DNA from: Triparma columacea
Lineage: Eukaryota; Sar; Bolidophyceae; Parmales; Triparmaceae
Direction of reading: 5' to 3'
Length of the DNA stretch: 44,031 nucleotides
NCBI GenBank assembly: GCA_030267965.1
Contig: BRYA01000552.1
Coordinates: 1 to 44,031 of the forward strand
In this document: one piece after another, positions 1 through 10,095 of the stretch
Position numbering within the stretch: position 1 is the stretch's first letter
Layout of the letters: each line of letters opens with the position of its first letter
The notes under the pieces: model-generated
Database searches by the model: none
Seen by the model: the letters and a program-made list of their open reading frames with translations, nothing else
What the model was told of the DNA's origin: nothing
Translations under genes and position numbers: made by a program

Positions 1-3000
1 GTTTGTGAAATTGCCTCTCAATTCCGACTAGAATGTTCTTGAGTGCAGTGACAACTTTTCTTTTATCTCCCTTTCTCTTTTCTGTGCTGCTTGCATTTTT
101 GCTAGAGATACCCTTGGCGGCTTCCTCCTTTTTCTTTTCTTCTAGTATGTCAAAGTGCCCTTCAAAGGTAAGAGCAGTCTGCCCGAATTCAAATGTGTGC
201 AATCTGATGTGGCCTTTCACTACTCCTCTTGGGTTGATTAAGTTGTGTTTGTCAACTTGTCTTTCTTTCAGCTCTACCTCTTTGACTGGTTGAAGGTTGA
301 TGGTACACATAGATATCTCAGTGTAGCTGGTCACTGTGAGTTTGATGATAATTTCAGCTAGACACTTCCCTTTCTCTCTTAGCTTCCAAACTACAATCCT
401 TTCTCCTGCTGCACTAATTTGAATGGTCTGCTTTGTAAAGTCCCCCTCCTTTGTGTCACTTAAAATGAAATTGAGGACTTCCTCTAGGTTCTGGTGCACT
501 ATCACACCTAACGCAGTCATGGAGTCATGCAGGTCCTGACTTTGGTGAAGTAAACCTCCAAAGGCACCTCTTTCTTCTAATTTCTTGATAATCTTTGAGG
601 TAGCACTATCAATCTCCTTGCTGCCGTCTTTCCTTTTGTTAATTGCAGCTTTTAGTTTGTCTAGCTCTTGTTGTCTAAGCTGAGGATCATTTGTGTTGGC
701 CTCTTTGGTTTTGATAATCTCTCTACTTGTCGTTTCTACAGAGTTAGGGTCTAGAAAATCTTGCTCTTGGTTAGCAGGTTTAACACTCTTACTATCTGCA
801 ATGATATCTACAATTAAACCTCTTCTCTCTTTCTCTTGCTGCCTAGCTGTGGCAGTAGGGATATATTCTAATGGTATCCTTGCTCTCATTGCCTCATCTA
901 ACCACGTTGGCTCTTCTTCTTGCCACCTCTCCCAGTTTGCCTCAACCCAACCTCTCACTTCCTCTTCAATTGACTTCCAGTGGTGTTTCGAGTACTTGAA
1001 TGAGTACTTTCCTTTAACAGCTTCTGAGCCCTCTCTGAAGTTTTTCACTGTTAAGTCTTTTCCTCTCTGTAAACTGAAGAAAGTGCTCCAATATTGTTTT
1101 TCAATATTAAGGAAGAAGATAATAAAGGAAATGACAGTAAAAGGTATAACATACCACAAAACTGTGTATGCTATCTCTACCCCTCTCTTCGCACCTTCTA
1201 GATGCTCAGCTGCCATTATTGCAAATGGAAGACTTCCTATTGTCATAACCAAACCAAACGCCCAGTTAGCCCCTCCAACCTCATTTGGTTGCCTAAACTG
1301 AGCAATTGAGGTGAAATCTGTAACGATCTTAACACAAATTCTCATTAGCGTGCTGATCAAAACTTCAACATATCCTCCTGCCGGTATCCAATACCAGAAG
1401 TCCCCTCTCAAAGTCTTTACAGCTAAGTACAGACCAAGGTCTGCCCCAATGTAGGCAAAGGCCCATCTCCTCCCCAAAAGGCCCAACAGTACAATTGTTG
1501 TACACCTGATCAACAGCAACCCTGATGACACTAAAAGCATTGATGCAAACACTATTGTCCTCTTGCTGGCCAGTGCAGGCACATAGCCGTAAAAGTCTGG
1601 TGTTTGTTTTCGCTTTTCTGGGGTTGTGTCCCAGTCATAACTGATTGTAGCTGAAATAAACCCTGTAGAAAGAATTGAAACTACCAGTGAAATCCATGCT
1701 GAATTGGCAATTTCTTTCTCCTGCTTTGTTGTTGCAATGGCCATTAGTTGAATAATCACTGCAGGGATTGCTTCTGCAAACATTTCCGCAACTTTCATCA
1801 AAGTCATTTCCATCATTGGATCAAAAAGAAGCCCAACCTTTTGCTTCTCTCCTGTGGCAACTCTAAATGCGTCCAAGGCTGGTTTGAAACCAATCAAAAC
1901 TGGAAACCATTCCCTCAGCACTCTCTTCATCCCCAACTTTCTGTTCTGTGCCCAAACAGTAAACATTTGTATCCCAATTGACACTGCTAAACTTGCCAAT
2001 GAAGCATGAAAGTACCCTTGTTTTTCATCACCTCTCGAAAACATGAGTGTAACATAGATGTCAGTCAGCAAGTCCACCATGCTCGTGGCAGCCCCAACCA
2101 TTACCCTAGCCTTGACACCCCACCTCACTTCTCCCACCAGCGTGTACCCTATTGTCTCCAGCAGTGGCCTCAGCCAAATATACTCCTTCATTAGCTGCCG
2201 TACAGCAGAATACTGATGCGCCCACTCATCGACCCCATGAGTTGCAGTTAGAGTAGTTGCTAACGTTATGGCCAAACTTGAACCAATATCCCTTCCCTCC
2301 TTTTTCTCCAAGCACTCAGCCTTTCCTCCCACCTTCACCATTGGGCGTAGCTTGTTCTCAACAACAGCACACAGACACGGCTCCATGAAACTGTACTTCT
2401 CAACAAGCTCCCTTAGTGCACTATTTGCAGCAATGAAATCTTGCACAGCTTTTGCTTTTGTCTCTCCCTTCTCCCTCTCCCTCACCCTCATCATCAACTC
2501 CTCTGCCGCAATCTTGCCATCTTCTTCTGTCATCTCAGAAGAGCTTTGCAAGTTGTTGAAGTAGAAAGATGCTGTAGTGTTTTGAGCTAGATGCTTCTTT
2601 AACACTTCAGTGGTTGCACCCTTGCTCACATTTCCTCCCAGAGACAAATTTGTCACTAATTCTACCTTCGTGTCTTTCTCTCCAACCTTTGTGAACCTCA
2701 CAGTAGTAGACTCAGTTGCCTTGGTAATTGATTTTAATGAAGAACGTTTTCTTGAGTTTCTTCTTTGCACCTCTTCTTCTCCCTCTTCAGGCTCAACTGT
2801 CATAATAAGAATGCCATCATCGACCCTCACAAGCTTCATCTTGGACAAGAACTCCCGGGTATGGTGAATTCCCCCATGCTTACTTTCTAACTTTTCAAGT
2901 CTCTTCACAACCATCTCAAATCCTCCTCTCCTTAAAATCTCGACAATCCTTCCCTTTTTTACCCAAAATCGGCTATTGACATCACAGAAGAAAGCTGCTG

Positions 3001-6000
3001 TTTCCTCAAGACCTGCTCTCACAGTTACAACACTTTTCCCCCATCCCTTCCCCCCTTCAGCTTTCACCCAAGTGCTTTTCCCCTTTATCTTCTTAGCTCC
3101 CTTGACCTCCTCAAGCCTTTTGGCAACAGTCTCACTTCCAACGGTAGCAAGTTCATTCGTCTTTTCAACTAGCCTTTTCCTGCTTACTTTGTCAATTTCC
3201 TTACTCTTGTCAAACTTCTTTCTCAAGTCTGAGACTTGTGCAAGAAACCTTGGTGCAATCTTGTTCATGATGGAAGAGTAAAAAACACCACCAAGGTCTA
3301 CCTTTGTTGTAAAAGTCACTGATGTTTGTGGCACATCTCCAATAGAGTCAAGCGGTTCAAATACCCATACTGTACTAATCTTTGCTAAAACATTCCTAGC
3401 CATCACTGGAAAGTCACCATGAAGCTCCTCTGTATCTTCAATATTAACGATAACTTTGCCATCCTGTTGCTTAGACCAGGTAACGTTACTTCTATTGTCA
3501 CGCGGAGAAAATCCAGGAATGTCAATATTCCTCGTTGTTATGTAGTAGAGAGTGTGGGGATTAATATTTATTACCTTCATAGTGGTTATCCCATTCATTT
3601 TGGCTTTCTTCATTTCGTCTCTGCTGTTCAGACCGATTATTTCATTTGCTGCACACTCCTCTACACTGGCATCAACCACAGTAGTGGCAACACCAGTGCA
3701 AAGACTTTCCCCATCAACATGAACTAGCTTCATTTTCACTCTCTCATCAGGACTCTTCAGATCATCAAAGTTCTTATCTACCTTGCACTTCTCATAGAAT
3801 TCCTTCCCCTTGCTGATTGCATCCTTCTCGTCATCTGTATAATCTTGAGGCTCATTCTTTATGATGTTGGCAAGGGAGGCCAGTGCAGCTTCATCAATCT
3901 CTTCATCCCGCTGGAAAGTTTTTGCAATGTTGTAAAGAACTCCTAAGACTTTGGGGGCTAAGCGATTCAAGACAGGAACTGGAATATGACCGCCCAAATC
4001 GAACTTCTGTCTTATGTTCATATAGCACTGATTTACTTCACCTTCAACAGCCTCCACATTGGTAGCAGTGAAGATTGCTGTGGTTGTCCCTCTTACCAAT
4101 TTGCCAATGCTACCTCCGTAGTCAACCTCTTCACCGATTGGCTTGACACCTACTGAAACTCTGTCGTTTTTGTCTCGCTTCCAAATGAAGTGCATCAAAA
4201 ACTCTCTATTTCGTAGCAGCCCCGGCATCTTTCTGACAAACGCAAAGAATTTCTCATTGATCCTCCCTCCCTGTTTTCTAACCTCAAACCTTGCTGGGTT
4301 TCCTTCTTCTCTGTCCGTATTGGCTCTTGCCCTGCTGCAGAGCAAGAAATACCACGCAGCAGCTGTGGATATATTGTGGTTAACATTTGGCATTTCTTAT
4401 CTCCCCCACCCCCTTTAATACCACTTACCTTCCTCAGCCGTGCAATCTGCCCTTCCCTCAGCTTGCACAAGTGTGATGCTTCTCTCGTTTGACTTTTGCT
4501 GCCCATGCTTCACCCCCATCTTGACACCTTGATAAGGTGAAGCAATATCCTCCCATCCACCAACACCTCCAAACAGCTTCTCCAAATCCCCAAAGACATT
4601 CTTCTGGTCCTCCTCCAACTCACTACCCTCCCTCATCCTCTCCACCAAGGCCCCCCTGACTTCAGCATCAACCTTCTTCCCATTCCTCCTCAACTTCCCC
4701 TGCAACCTGTTGGCTTGAATAAGCTGACTCTTTGCAAGGTAGTCAATTGCTTTGTCCATCAGTGTCTTATGAATGCCACTAAATTTCAGATCAACTGTTT
4801 GAATGCGTGTCACTCTGCAGACATTTGGGGCAACCTCAGCCATGATGTAGATTCCTCTTGTTACTCCAACTACAAAGCCGTCCTTGCTAAGGTTGGTGAA
4901 GCTTGCCCCATAAAATTCACGCAAAGGCACAAATCCTAGCATGTATGCAGTCTGGCCATTGTCCAATTTAGCCTCCTTCCACACAGACCAAATCTCAAAT
5001 AGTCGATTGGTGATGGCAGGGACCTTCACACCTAAATGTTGATGCAAGCTTCGAGTTCCATCGACGCCATTCCTGATCACCCTTGGTAAGTTCCCATTAT
5101 TTTTGAGGTGCTCCTCTGACCTCTCAAATGTGTCATGCAGAAATTGCTCTGCCAATACACCCTTTGCTGACTTGTCCACAGTGACCCCAAAGGCTCCCCA
5201 CACCTTGTCCCCCTCTCTCCACAGGAACTTGTCGATGCCCTCCTTCAATGTCCCCTTGACTCTCTTCCCCTTTGTGTGAAGTCCCTTCTCTAGCCCCTTA
5301 ACCCTCTCCAACATTACCTCCTCCTCTCTTGTCAGAGGCGGTGCCCTCGGCATGACCTCCTCCACAAAATGCTTCTTCCTCCTCTCATCAACCACCTCAG
5401 GCTTGCGGAAGTACTTTTCAATCTCATCAACAATACCCTTTAGGGAGGAATCAAGGCTCTCGGTGTCGACCTTTCTTTCCTTCAATGAGGCATTCTCTTC
5501 TGCTCCCAGCTGTCCTGCAATGACAAGATGAGTCTGCCCGAATGTTGTCCTCATGAGTCTCAACTCACCCTCAAATTTGACCCTTGCAGTCCTCTTGCTC
5601 GTTTGCTGCAGCTCCTTCAGCGTAAGCTTTGCTGAATTAGTCAAGTCTGTGTCCTTTACAGACGTCAATTTGATTATGTGGGAATTGTAGTCGGAGGAGG
5701 AAGATGTCTCAATGACGATGATGTACTCAATAAGGTTCCCTGCCTTCAATTGATGCTGCCAGAACACCAGTCTCGTGTTGTCTTCAAACAAATCGAGAGT
5801 GTGCCTGTGCCATTTGCCATTGCTGCAGTCCTCAAGAATGAAGCCTATTGTTTTCTCTGGGATCTCGTGGATCGTTCTCCCCAATTCCAACTTCTTGACA
5901 ATGTTGTCCCTGGAAAGATCAAGCAGACCTTCAACCGCTCCTCTAGCCTTTAACTCTTCTAGAATATTGTCGTTGATAAGGGTATATTTCTTTTCTGCGG

Positions 6001-9000
6001 ACATGACGACTGGCAGCATTGAGGGAATGGCCGAAGGAGGTGTAATTGTGTGGGTTAGGATTATTCAGTGGCACAGTCTTGAGTGGCTACGTCGGCAGAA
6101 GCACAATATAGAGTATTATAATGTATTTTTCTTTTCTGACGCTCAAGTTTCAACGCTTCCTCCCGCGACTCTCCCGCTCTCCCCTAGAGTATTAAAGTGT
6201 GTTCTTTCTCTACCGGCGCTCAACGCACAACTCACCTCGTCCAGCGTCCTCGTGGCCATCTTCAGAGTCTGCGGTAATGGCGATTATGGTGTTTGTTAGT
6301 CAAAATGAAACAGATTTTCACACGTGCTCCTCGATTCTGTGTAGCATATCAAGCGCACCACACGGTCGCCGAAGACGGAAACCATGCGGTCGCCGCAGAA
6401 GCGCCCCATGCGGTCGCCGCAGACGGAAACCACGCGGTCGCTGCAGACCAGCGTTCGCACGCGTGCGCCGCGGCAACCGCCCATCAAGCTCGACGCCGAC
6501 GACCAGGCCCTCCACAAATAGCTCCGCGCGTTCCGCACGCAGGCGGTGAGGAAAAACTACAAAGTTTCAGCGCGCCCTCCCGCGACACTTCCGCTCTCCC
6601 CTAGAGTATCAAATTGTGCTCTTTCTTTTCCGGCTCCCAACGCACAACTCACCTCGTCCGGCGTCCTCGTGGCCATCTTCAGAGTCTGCGGTAATGGCGA
6701 TCATGGTGTTTGTGAGTCAACATGAAAAGATTTCCATGCGTGCTCCTCGTTTCTGTGTAGCATATCAAGCGCCCCACGCGGTCGCCGGAGACGCAACCCA
6801 TGAGGTCGCCGCAGAAGCGTCCCATGCGGTCGCCGCAGAAGCGTCCCATGCGGTCGCCGCAGACCGGCGAGCGTTTCTGTGTAGCATATCAAGGGTCTCC
6901 CCCCCTACAACCCCCTGAAACAAACTTACCTCGGTCTCGTCCAGCGTCCTCTTGAGAGCTTTTAGATTTAGAGACTGCGAAGGGGACAACATTGTTGCAA
7001 AAGTGAGAACAAATTACAACATTTCAACGCGCCCTCCCGCGACTCTCCCGCTCTCCCCAAGAGTATTAAAATGTGCTCTTTCTTATCCGGCTCTCAATGC
7101 ACAACTCACCTCGTCCGGCGTCCTCGTGGCGGTTTTCAGAGTCTGCGGTAATGGCGATCATGGTGTTTGTGAGTCAACATGAAAAGATTTCCATGCGTGC
7201 TCCTCGTTTCTGTGTAGCATATCAAGCGCCCCACGCGGTCGCCGGAGACGCAACCCATGCGGTTGCCACAGAAGCGCCCCATGCGGTCGCCGCAGACGGA
7301 ACCCATGCGGTCGCCGCAGAAGCGCCCCATGCGGTCGCCGCAGACGGAACCCATGCGGTCGCCGGAGACGGATCCCATGCGGTCGCCGCAGACCGGTGCG
7401 AGCACCCGTGCGCCGCAGCCTCCCGTCGAGCTCGACGTCGAGGGCCAGGCCCTCCGCGAATTGCGCTCCGCGCGTTCCGCACGCAGGTGGTGAGAAAAAC
7501 TACAAGGGTCTCCCCCCCTGCGACTCCCTGAATCGAACTTACCTCGGTCTTGTCCAGCGTCCTCATGAGAGCTTTTAGATTTAGACACTGTGAAGGGGAC
7601 AACACAACACATTGCAAAAGTGAGCAAAAAATACAAAGTTTCAACGCGCCCTCCCGCGACTCTCCCGCTCTCCCCTAGAGTATTGAAATGTATTTTTCTT
7701 TTCTGGCTCTCAACGCACAACTCACCTTGTCCCGCATCCTCATGACCATTTTCAGAGTCTGCGGTAATGGCGATTATGGCGTTTGTTATGTTAGTCAACA
7801 TGAAGAGATTTCCACGCGTGCTCCTTGATTCCGTGTAGCATATCAAGCGCCCCACGCGGTCGCCGGAGACGGAACCCATGCAGTCGCCGGAGATGGAACC
7901 CGTGCGGTCAACGCAGACCAGCGCGCGCGCGTGTGCGCCACGGCCGCTGCCCATCGAGCTCGACGCCGATAGCCAGGCCCTCCGCAAACGGCTCCACGTG
8001 TTCCGCACGCAGGCGTTGAGGAAAAATACAAAGCTTCGACACGCTCTCCCGCGACTCTCCAGCTCTCTCCTAGAATATTGAAATGTATTTTTCTTTTCTG
8101 GCTCTCAACGCACAACTCACCTCGTCCGGCGTCCTCATGACCATTTGCAGAGTCTGCGGTAATGGCGATTATGGTGTTTGTTATGTTAGTCAACATGAAG
8201 AGATATCAACGCGTGCCCCTCGTTTCTGTGTAGCATATCAAGCGCCCCACGCGGTCGCCAGAGACGGAACCCATGCGGTCGCCGAAGAAGCGCCCCATGC
8301 GGTCGCCGCAGAAGCGCCCCATGCGGTCGCCGCAGACGGAATCCATGCGGTCGCCGCAGAAGCGTCCCATGCGGTTGCCGCAGACGGAGCCCACGTGGTC
8401 ACTGGAGATGGATCCCATGCGGTCGCCACAGACCGGTGTGCGCGCGCGTGCGCCGCGGCTGCCGCCCGACAAGCTCGACGCCGAGGGCCAGGCCCTCAAC
8501 GAACGATTTCAACGCGTGCTCCTCGATTCCGTGTAGAATATCAAGCCCCCCCCCCCCTACCACTCCCTGAATCGAACTTACCTTGGTCTTGTCCAGCGTC
8601 CTCATGAGAGCTTTTAGATTTAGACACTGTGAAGGGGACAACACAACACATTGCAAAAGTGAGCAAGAATTACAAAGCTTCAACGCGCCCTCCCGCGACA
8701 TTTCCGCTCTCCCCTAGAGTATTGAAATGTATTTTTCTTTTCTGGCTCTCAACGCACAACTCACCTCCTCCAGAGTCCTCATGACCGTTTTCAGAGTCTG
8801 TGGTAATGGCGATTATGGTGTTTGTTATGTTAGTCAACATGAAGAGATTTCAACGCGTGCTCCTGGTTTCTGTGTAGCATATCAAGCACCCCACGCGGTC
8901 GCCGGAGATGGTACCCGTGCGGTCGCCGCAGAAGCGCCCCATGCGGTCGCCGCAGGCGGGACCCACACGGTCGCTGGAGACGGATCCCATGCGGTCGCCG

Positions 9001-9538
9001 CAGAACAGCGCGCATTTACGTGCGCTGCGGCCGCCGCCCGTCAAGCTTGACGCCGACGGCCAGGACCTCACCAAACAGCTCCACACGTTCCGCGCAGGCG
9101 GGGAGGAAAAAATACAAAGTTTCAACGCGCCCTCCCGCGACTCTCCTGCTCTCCCGCTCTCCCCTAGAGTATTAAAAAGCAGTTTTTCTTATCCGGCACT
9201 AAACGCACAACTCACCTCTTCCGGCATCCTCATGACCATTTTCAGAGTCTGCGGTAATGGCGATTATGACGCTGGTTAGTTAAAATGAAAAAGATTTTCA
9301 CGCGTGATCCGACATGTCGTTCTTTGTCCCTTTAGAATATCAAGGGTTTCGCGACTCTCTCACCTTGTCCAGCGTCCCCACGAGGTCTTTCCATTGCCGA
9401 AGACGGAGTAACTTTCCTCTCATGGTCTAGATCGGGTACTGAATGGCAGTTATCGGACATCGGGGCGTCAACCTGAAGTATATCACTCCCCCTCGCACGC
9501 TCTTCACTCCCTCCTCGGGATTCACTTTCTGTGTCCAT
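1..9538 (-). CDS. Giant START-domain multi-pass membrane protein, 5' micro-exon array, partial at left edge
   Basis: Proposed exons (minus strand): 9538-9364; ten micro-exons between 9248 and 6236; 5994-4429; 4362 to <1. The last stays open to base 1 (frame checked at both ends and across the duplication junction). The product exceeds 2,100 residues. Seen in order: acidic N-terminus; module M1 (about 5990-5520); three START-like folds (about 5209-4654; 4519-3880; 3690-3200), the last two with the family pattern around VDASVEECAA and RKKFDKSKEID; an alpha/beta region; about eight or more hydrophobic helices (about 2130-1100); then a second M1-like module (about 595-150). START folds bind lipids or sterols, so a membrane lipid role is an inference. 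An ATG at 6019 lies in frame before the START exon and could be an alternative start without micro-exons. The START/membrane part is well supported; joining it to the 5' exons rests on matching phase and splice sites. Confidence 0.72.
6236..6268 (-). other. Micro-exon A1 (33 bp, phase 1-1)
   Basis: CCGCAG acceptor and GTGAGT donor. It encodes DSEDGHEDAGR. It is the last micro-exon before the START exon, whose own acceptor (CCGCAG, exon from 5994) is also phase 1 and gives …R-EKKYTL across the junction. Confidence 0.6.
6653..6685 (-). other. Micro-exon A2 (33 bp, phase 1-1)
   Basis: CCGCAG acceptor and GTGAGT donor. It encodes DSEDGHEDAGR. Confidence 0.6.
6930..6974 (-). other. Micro-exon B1 (45 bp, phase 1-1)
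   Basis: CCCCTTCGCAG acceptor and GTAAGT donor. It encodes VSKSKSSQEDAGRDR. Confidence 0.6.
7110..7142 (-). other. Micro-exon A3 (33 bp, phase 1-1)
   Basis: CCGCAG acceptor and GTGAGT donor. It encodes DSENRHEDAGR. Confidence 0.6.
7543..7587 (-). other. Micro-exon B2 (45 bp, phase 1-1)
   Basis: CCCCTTCACAG acceptor and GTAAGT donor. It encodes VSKSKSSHEDAGQDR. Confidence 0.6.
7726..7758 (-). other. Micro-exon A4 (33 bp, phase 1-1)
   Basis: CCGCAG acceptor and GTGAGT donor. It encodes DSENGHEDAGQ. Confidence 0.6.
8121..8153 (-). other. Micro-exon A5 (33 bp, phase 1-1)
   Basis: CCGCAG acceptor and GTGAGT donor. It encodes DSANGHEDAGR. Confidence 0.6.
8582..8626 (-). other. Micro-exon B3 (45 bp, phase 1-1)
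   Basis: Pyrimidine-rich acceptor ending CCCCTTCACAG and a GTAAGT donor. It encodes VSKSKSSHEDAGQDQ. Confidence 0.6.
8765..8797 (-). other. Micro-exon A6 (33 bp, phase 1-1)
   Basis: ACCACAG acceptor and GTGAGT donor. It encodes DSENGHEDSGG, the most diverged A-type copy. Confidence 0.55.
9216..9248 (-). other. Micro-exon A7 (33 bp, phase 1-1)
   Basis: Flanked by a CCGCAG acceptor and a GTGAGT donor. It encodes DSENGHEDAGR when joined in phase 1. Confidence 0.6.
9364..9538 (-). other. Proposed first coding exon of the START gene
   Basis: ATG at 9538 is preceded in frame by a TAA stop. The 175-bp exon encodes 58 residues of an acidic, Ser/Arg-rich leader beginning MDTESESRGG and ends in phase 1 at a GTGAGA donor. 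Its 3' end (…GACGCTGGACAAG before GTGAG) is nearly the same as the 3' ends of the micro-exons downstream, which suggests they arose from it by duplication. Confidence 0.6.
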
Positions 9539-10095
9539 GTGCTGTGAGCTCAACTCTCGTGGGACTTAGATTCTGTGGGGGCATTCGTACGTTTGGTGAG
9601 AGTGAGAACACTGCCGGTCTCGTCCTATCTTTGAGAGAGATGTTACCCTCGGTCCCTCAAGTCGTTTCGCCCATCTTAGAATCCAACCATATCACAAAAT
9701 GGATCGCTTGAAACGATTCCTCTATCCTCATGGTATTTCTGTTGCCACTTTCCGTTGATTTACGCCCCTCCGCCCCCCCAACGCTTCAACTAATTTTTTC
9801 CTCCCCCTAAACTCACCTTCTCAGCCCCCACCCCTTGGCCCCAGTCCTTCAAGGGTTCAAGGAAAAAGTTGACTCGAGGACAGCTCAGATTGTAATTCAC
9901 TTATGGCCGGTGTATGCACGCAATTGAGTGCTCCCGGAGCTTCTCTTTTTTTTTTTAAATTTTTAGGCGCAGTCCCTTGGTTGTTATCAGTTTGATTGGA
10001 GTTATATTAGGATTCACAAATGTCCTTGGCCAAATCAGCTTAAAGTCCTGAGGATCAATGGCCCCATCAATGAATTTGGCTCTCACTTTCCACCC
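9539..10095. other. Divergent intergenic region (START gene / aldehyde dehydrogenase)
   Basis: This 557-bp stretch lies between two divergent start codons and presumably holds both promoters. It contains a T-run near 9949-9960. I see no ORF, RNA gene or repeat in it. Confidence 0.5.

Larger units (their letters stand above)
6150..9330. repeat. Composite intron/micro-exon repeat with embedded 24-bp minisatellites
   Basis: Seven copies of a larger unit start near 6150, 6565, 7021, 7640, 8036, 8679 and 9121. Each carries a conserved block (…TCCCGCGACTCTCCCGCTCT…), one A-type micro-exon and, in the first six, a 24-bp tandem repeat of the form catgcggtcgccgcagacgg plus four bases. Minisatellite intervals and approximate unit counts are 6358-6450 (4), 6774-6868 (4), 7231-7395 (7), 7852-7920 (3), 8247-8435 (8) and 8890-9006 (5). 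A second block carrying a B-type micro-exon is inserted three times (about 6890-7020, 7507-7640, 8545-8678). Because 24 is a multiple of three, long open frames appear on both strands. I read these as intronic and not coding. Confidence 0.85.

Noticed and set aside
4195..4506. Minus-strand 103-codon open frame overlapping the START gene intron
   Set aside because: It is a shifted frame. The GT-AG intron 4428-4363 joins the two START exons with the domain pattern intact.
7520..7545. tRNA T-arm-like motif (GTTCGATTC on the minus strand) in the B-type repeat block
   Set aside because: The flanking stem bases do not pair and no acceptor stem or anticodon arm is present. The motif lies over a splice donor.
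7136..8008. Long minus-strand open frame of 290 codons through the repeat array, and the plus-strand HAVA-type frames
   Set aside because: The openness comes from a 24-bp unit, divisible by three and free of stops in every frame. The frames cross the conserved splice sites and several copies are broken by stops.
6358..9006. CRISPR-like array of short repeats
   Set aside because: The units are directly adjacent with no unique spacers, and the genome is eukaryotic. It is a minisatellite.
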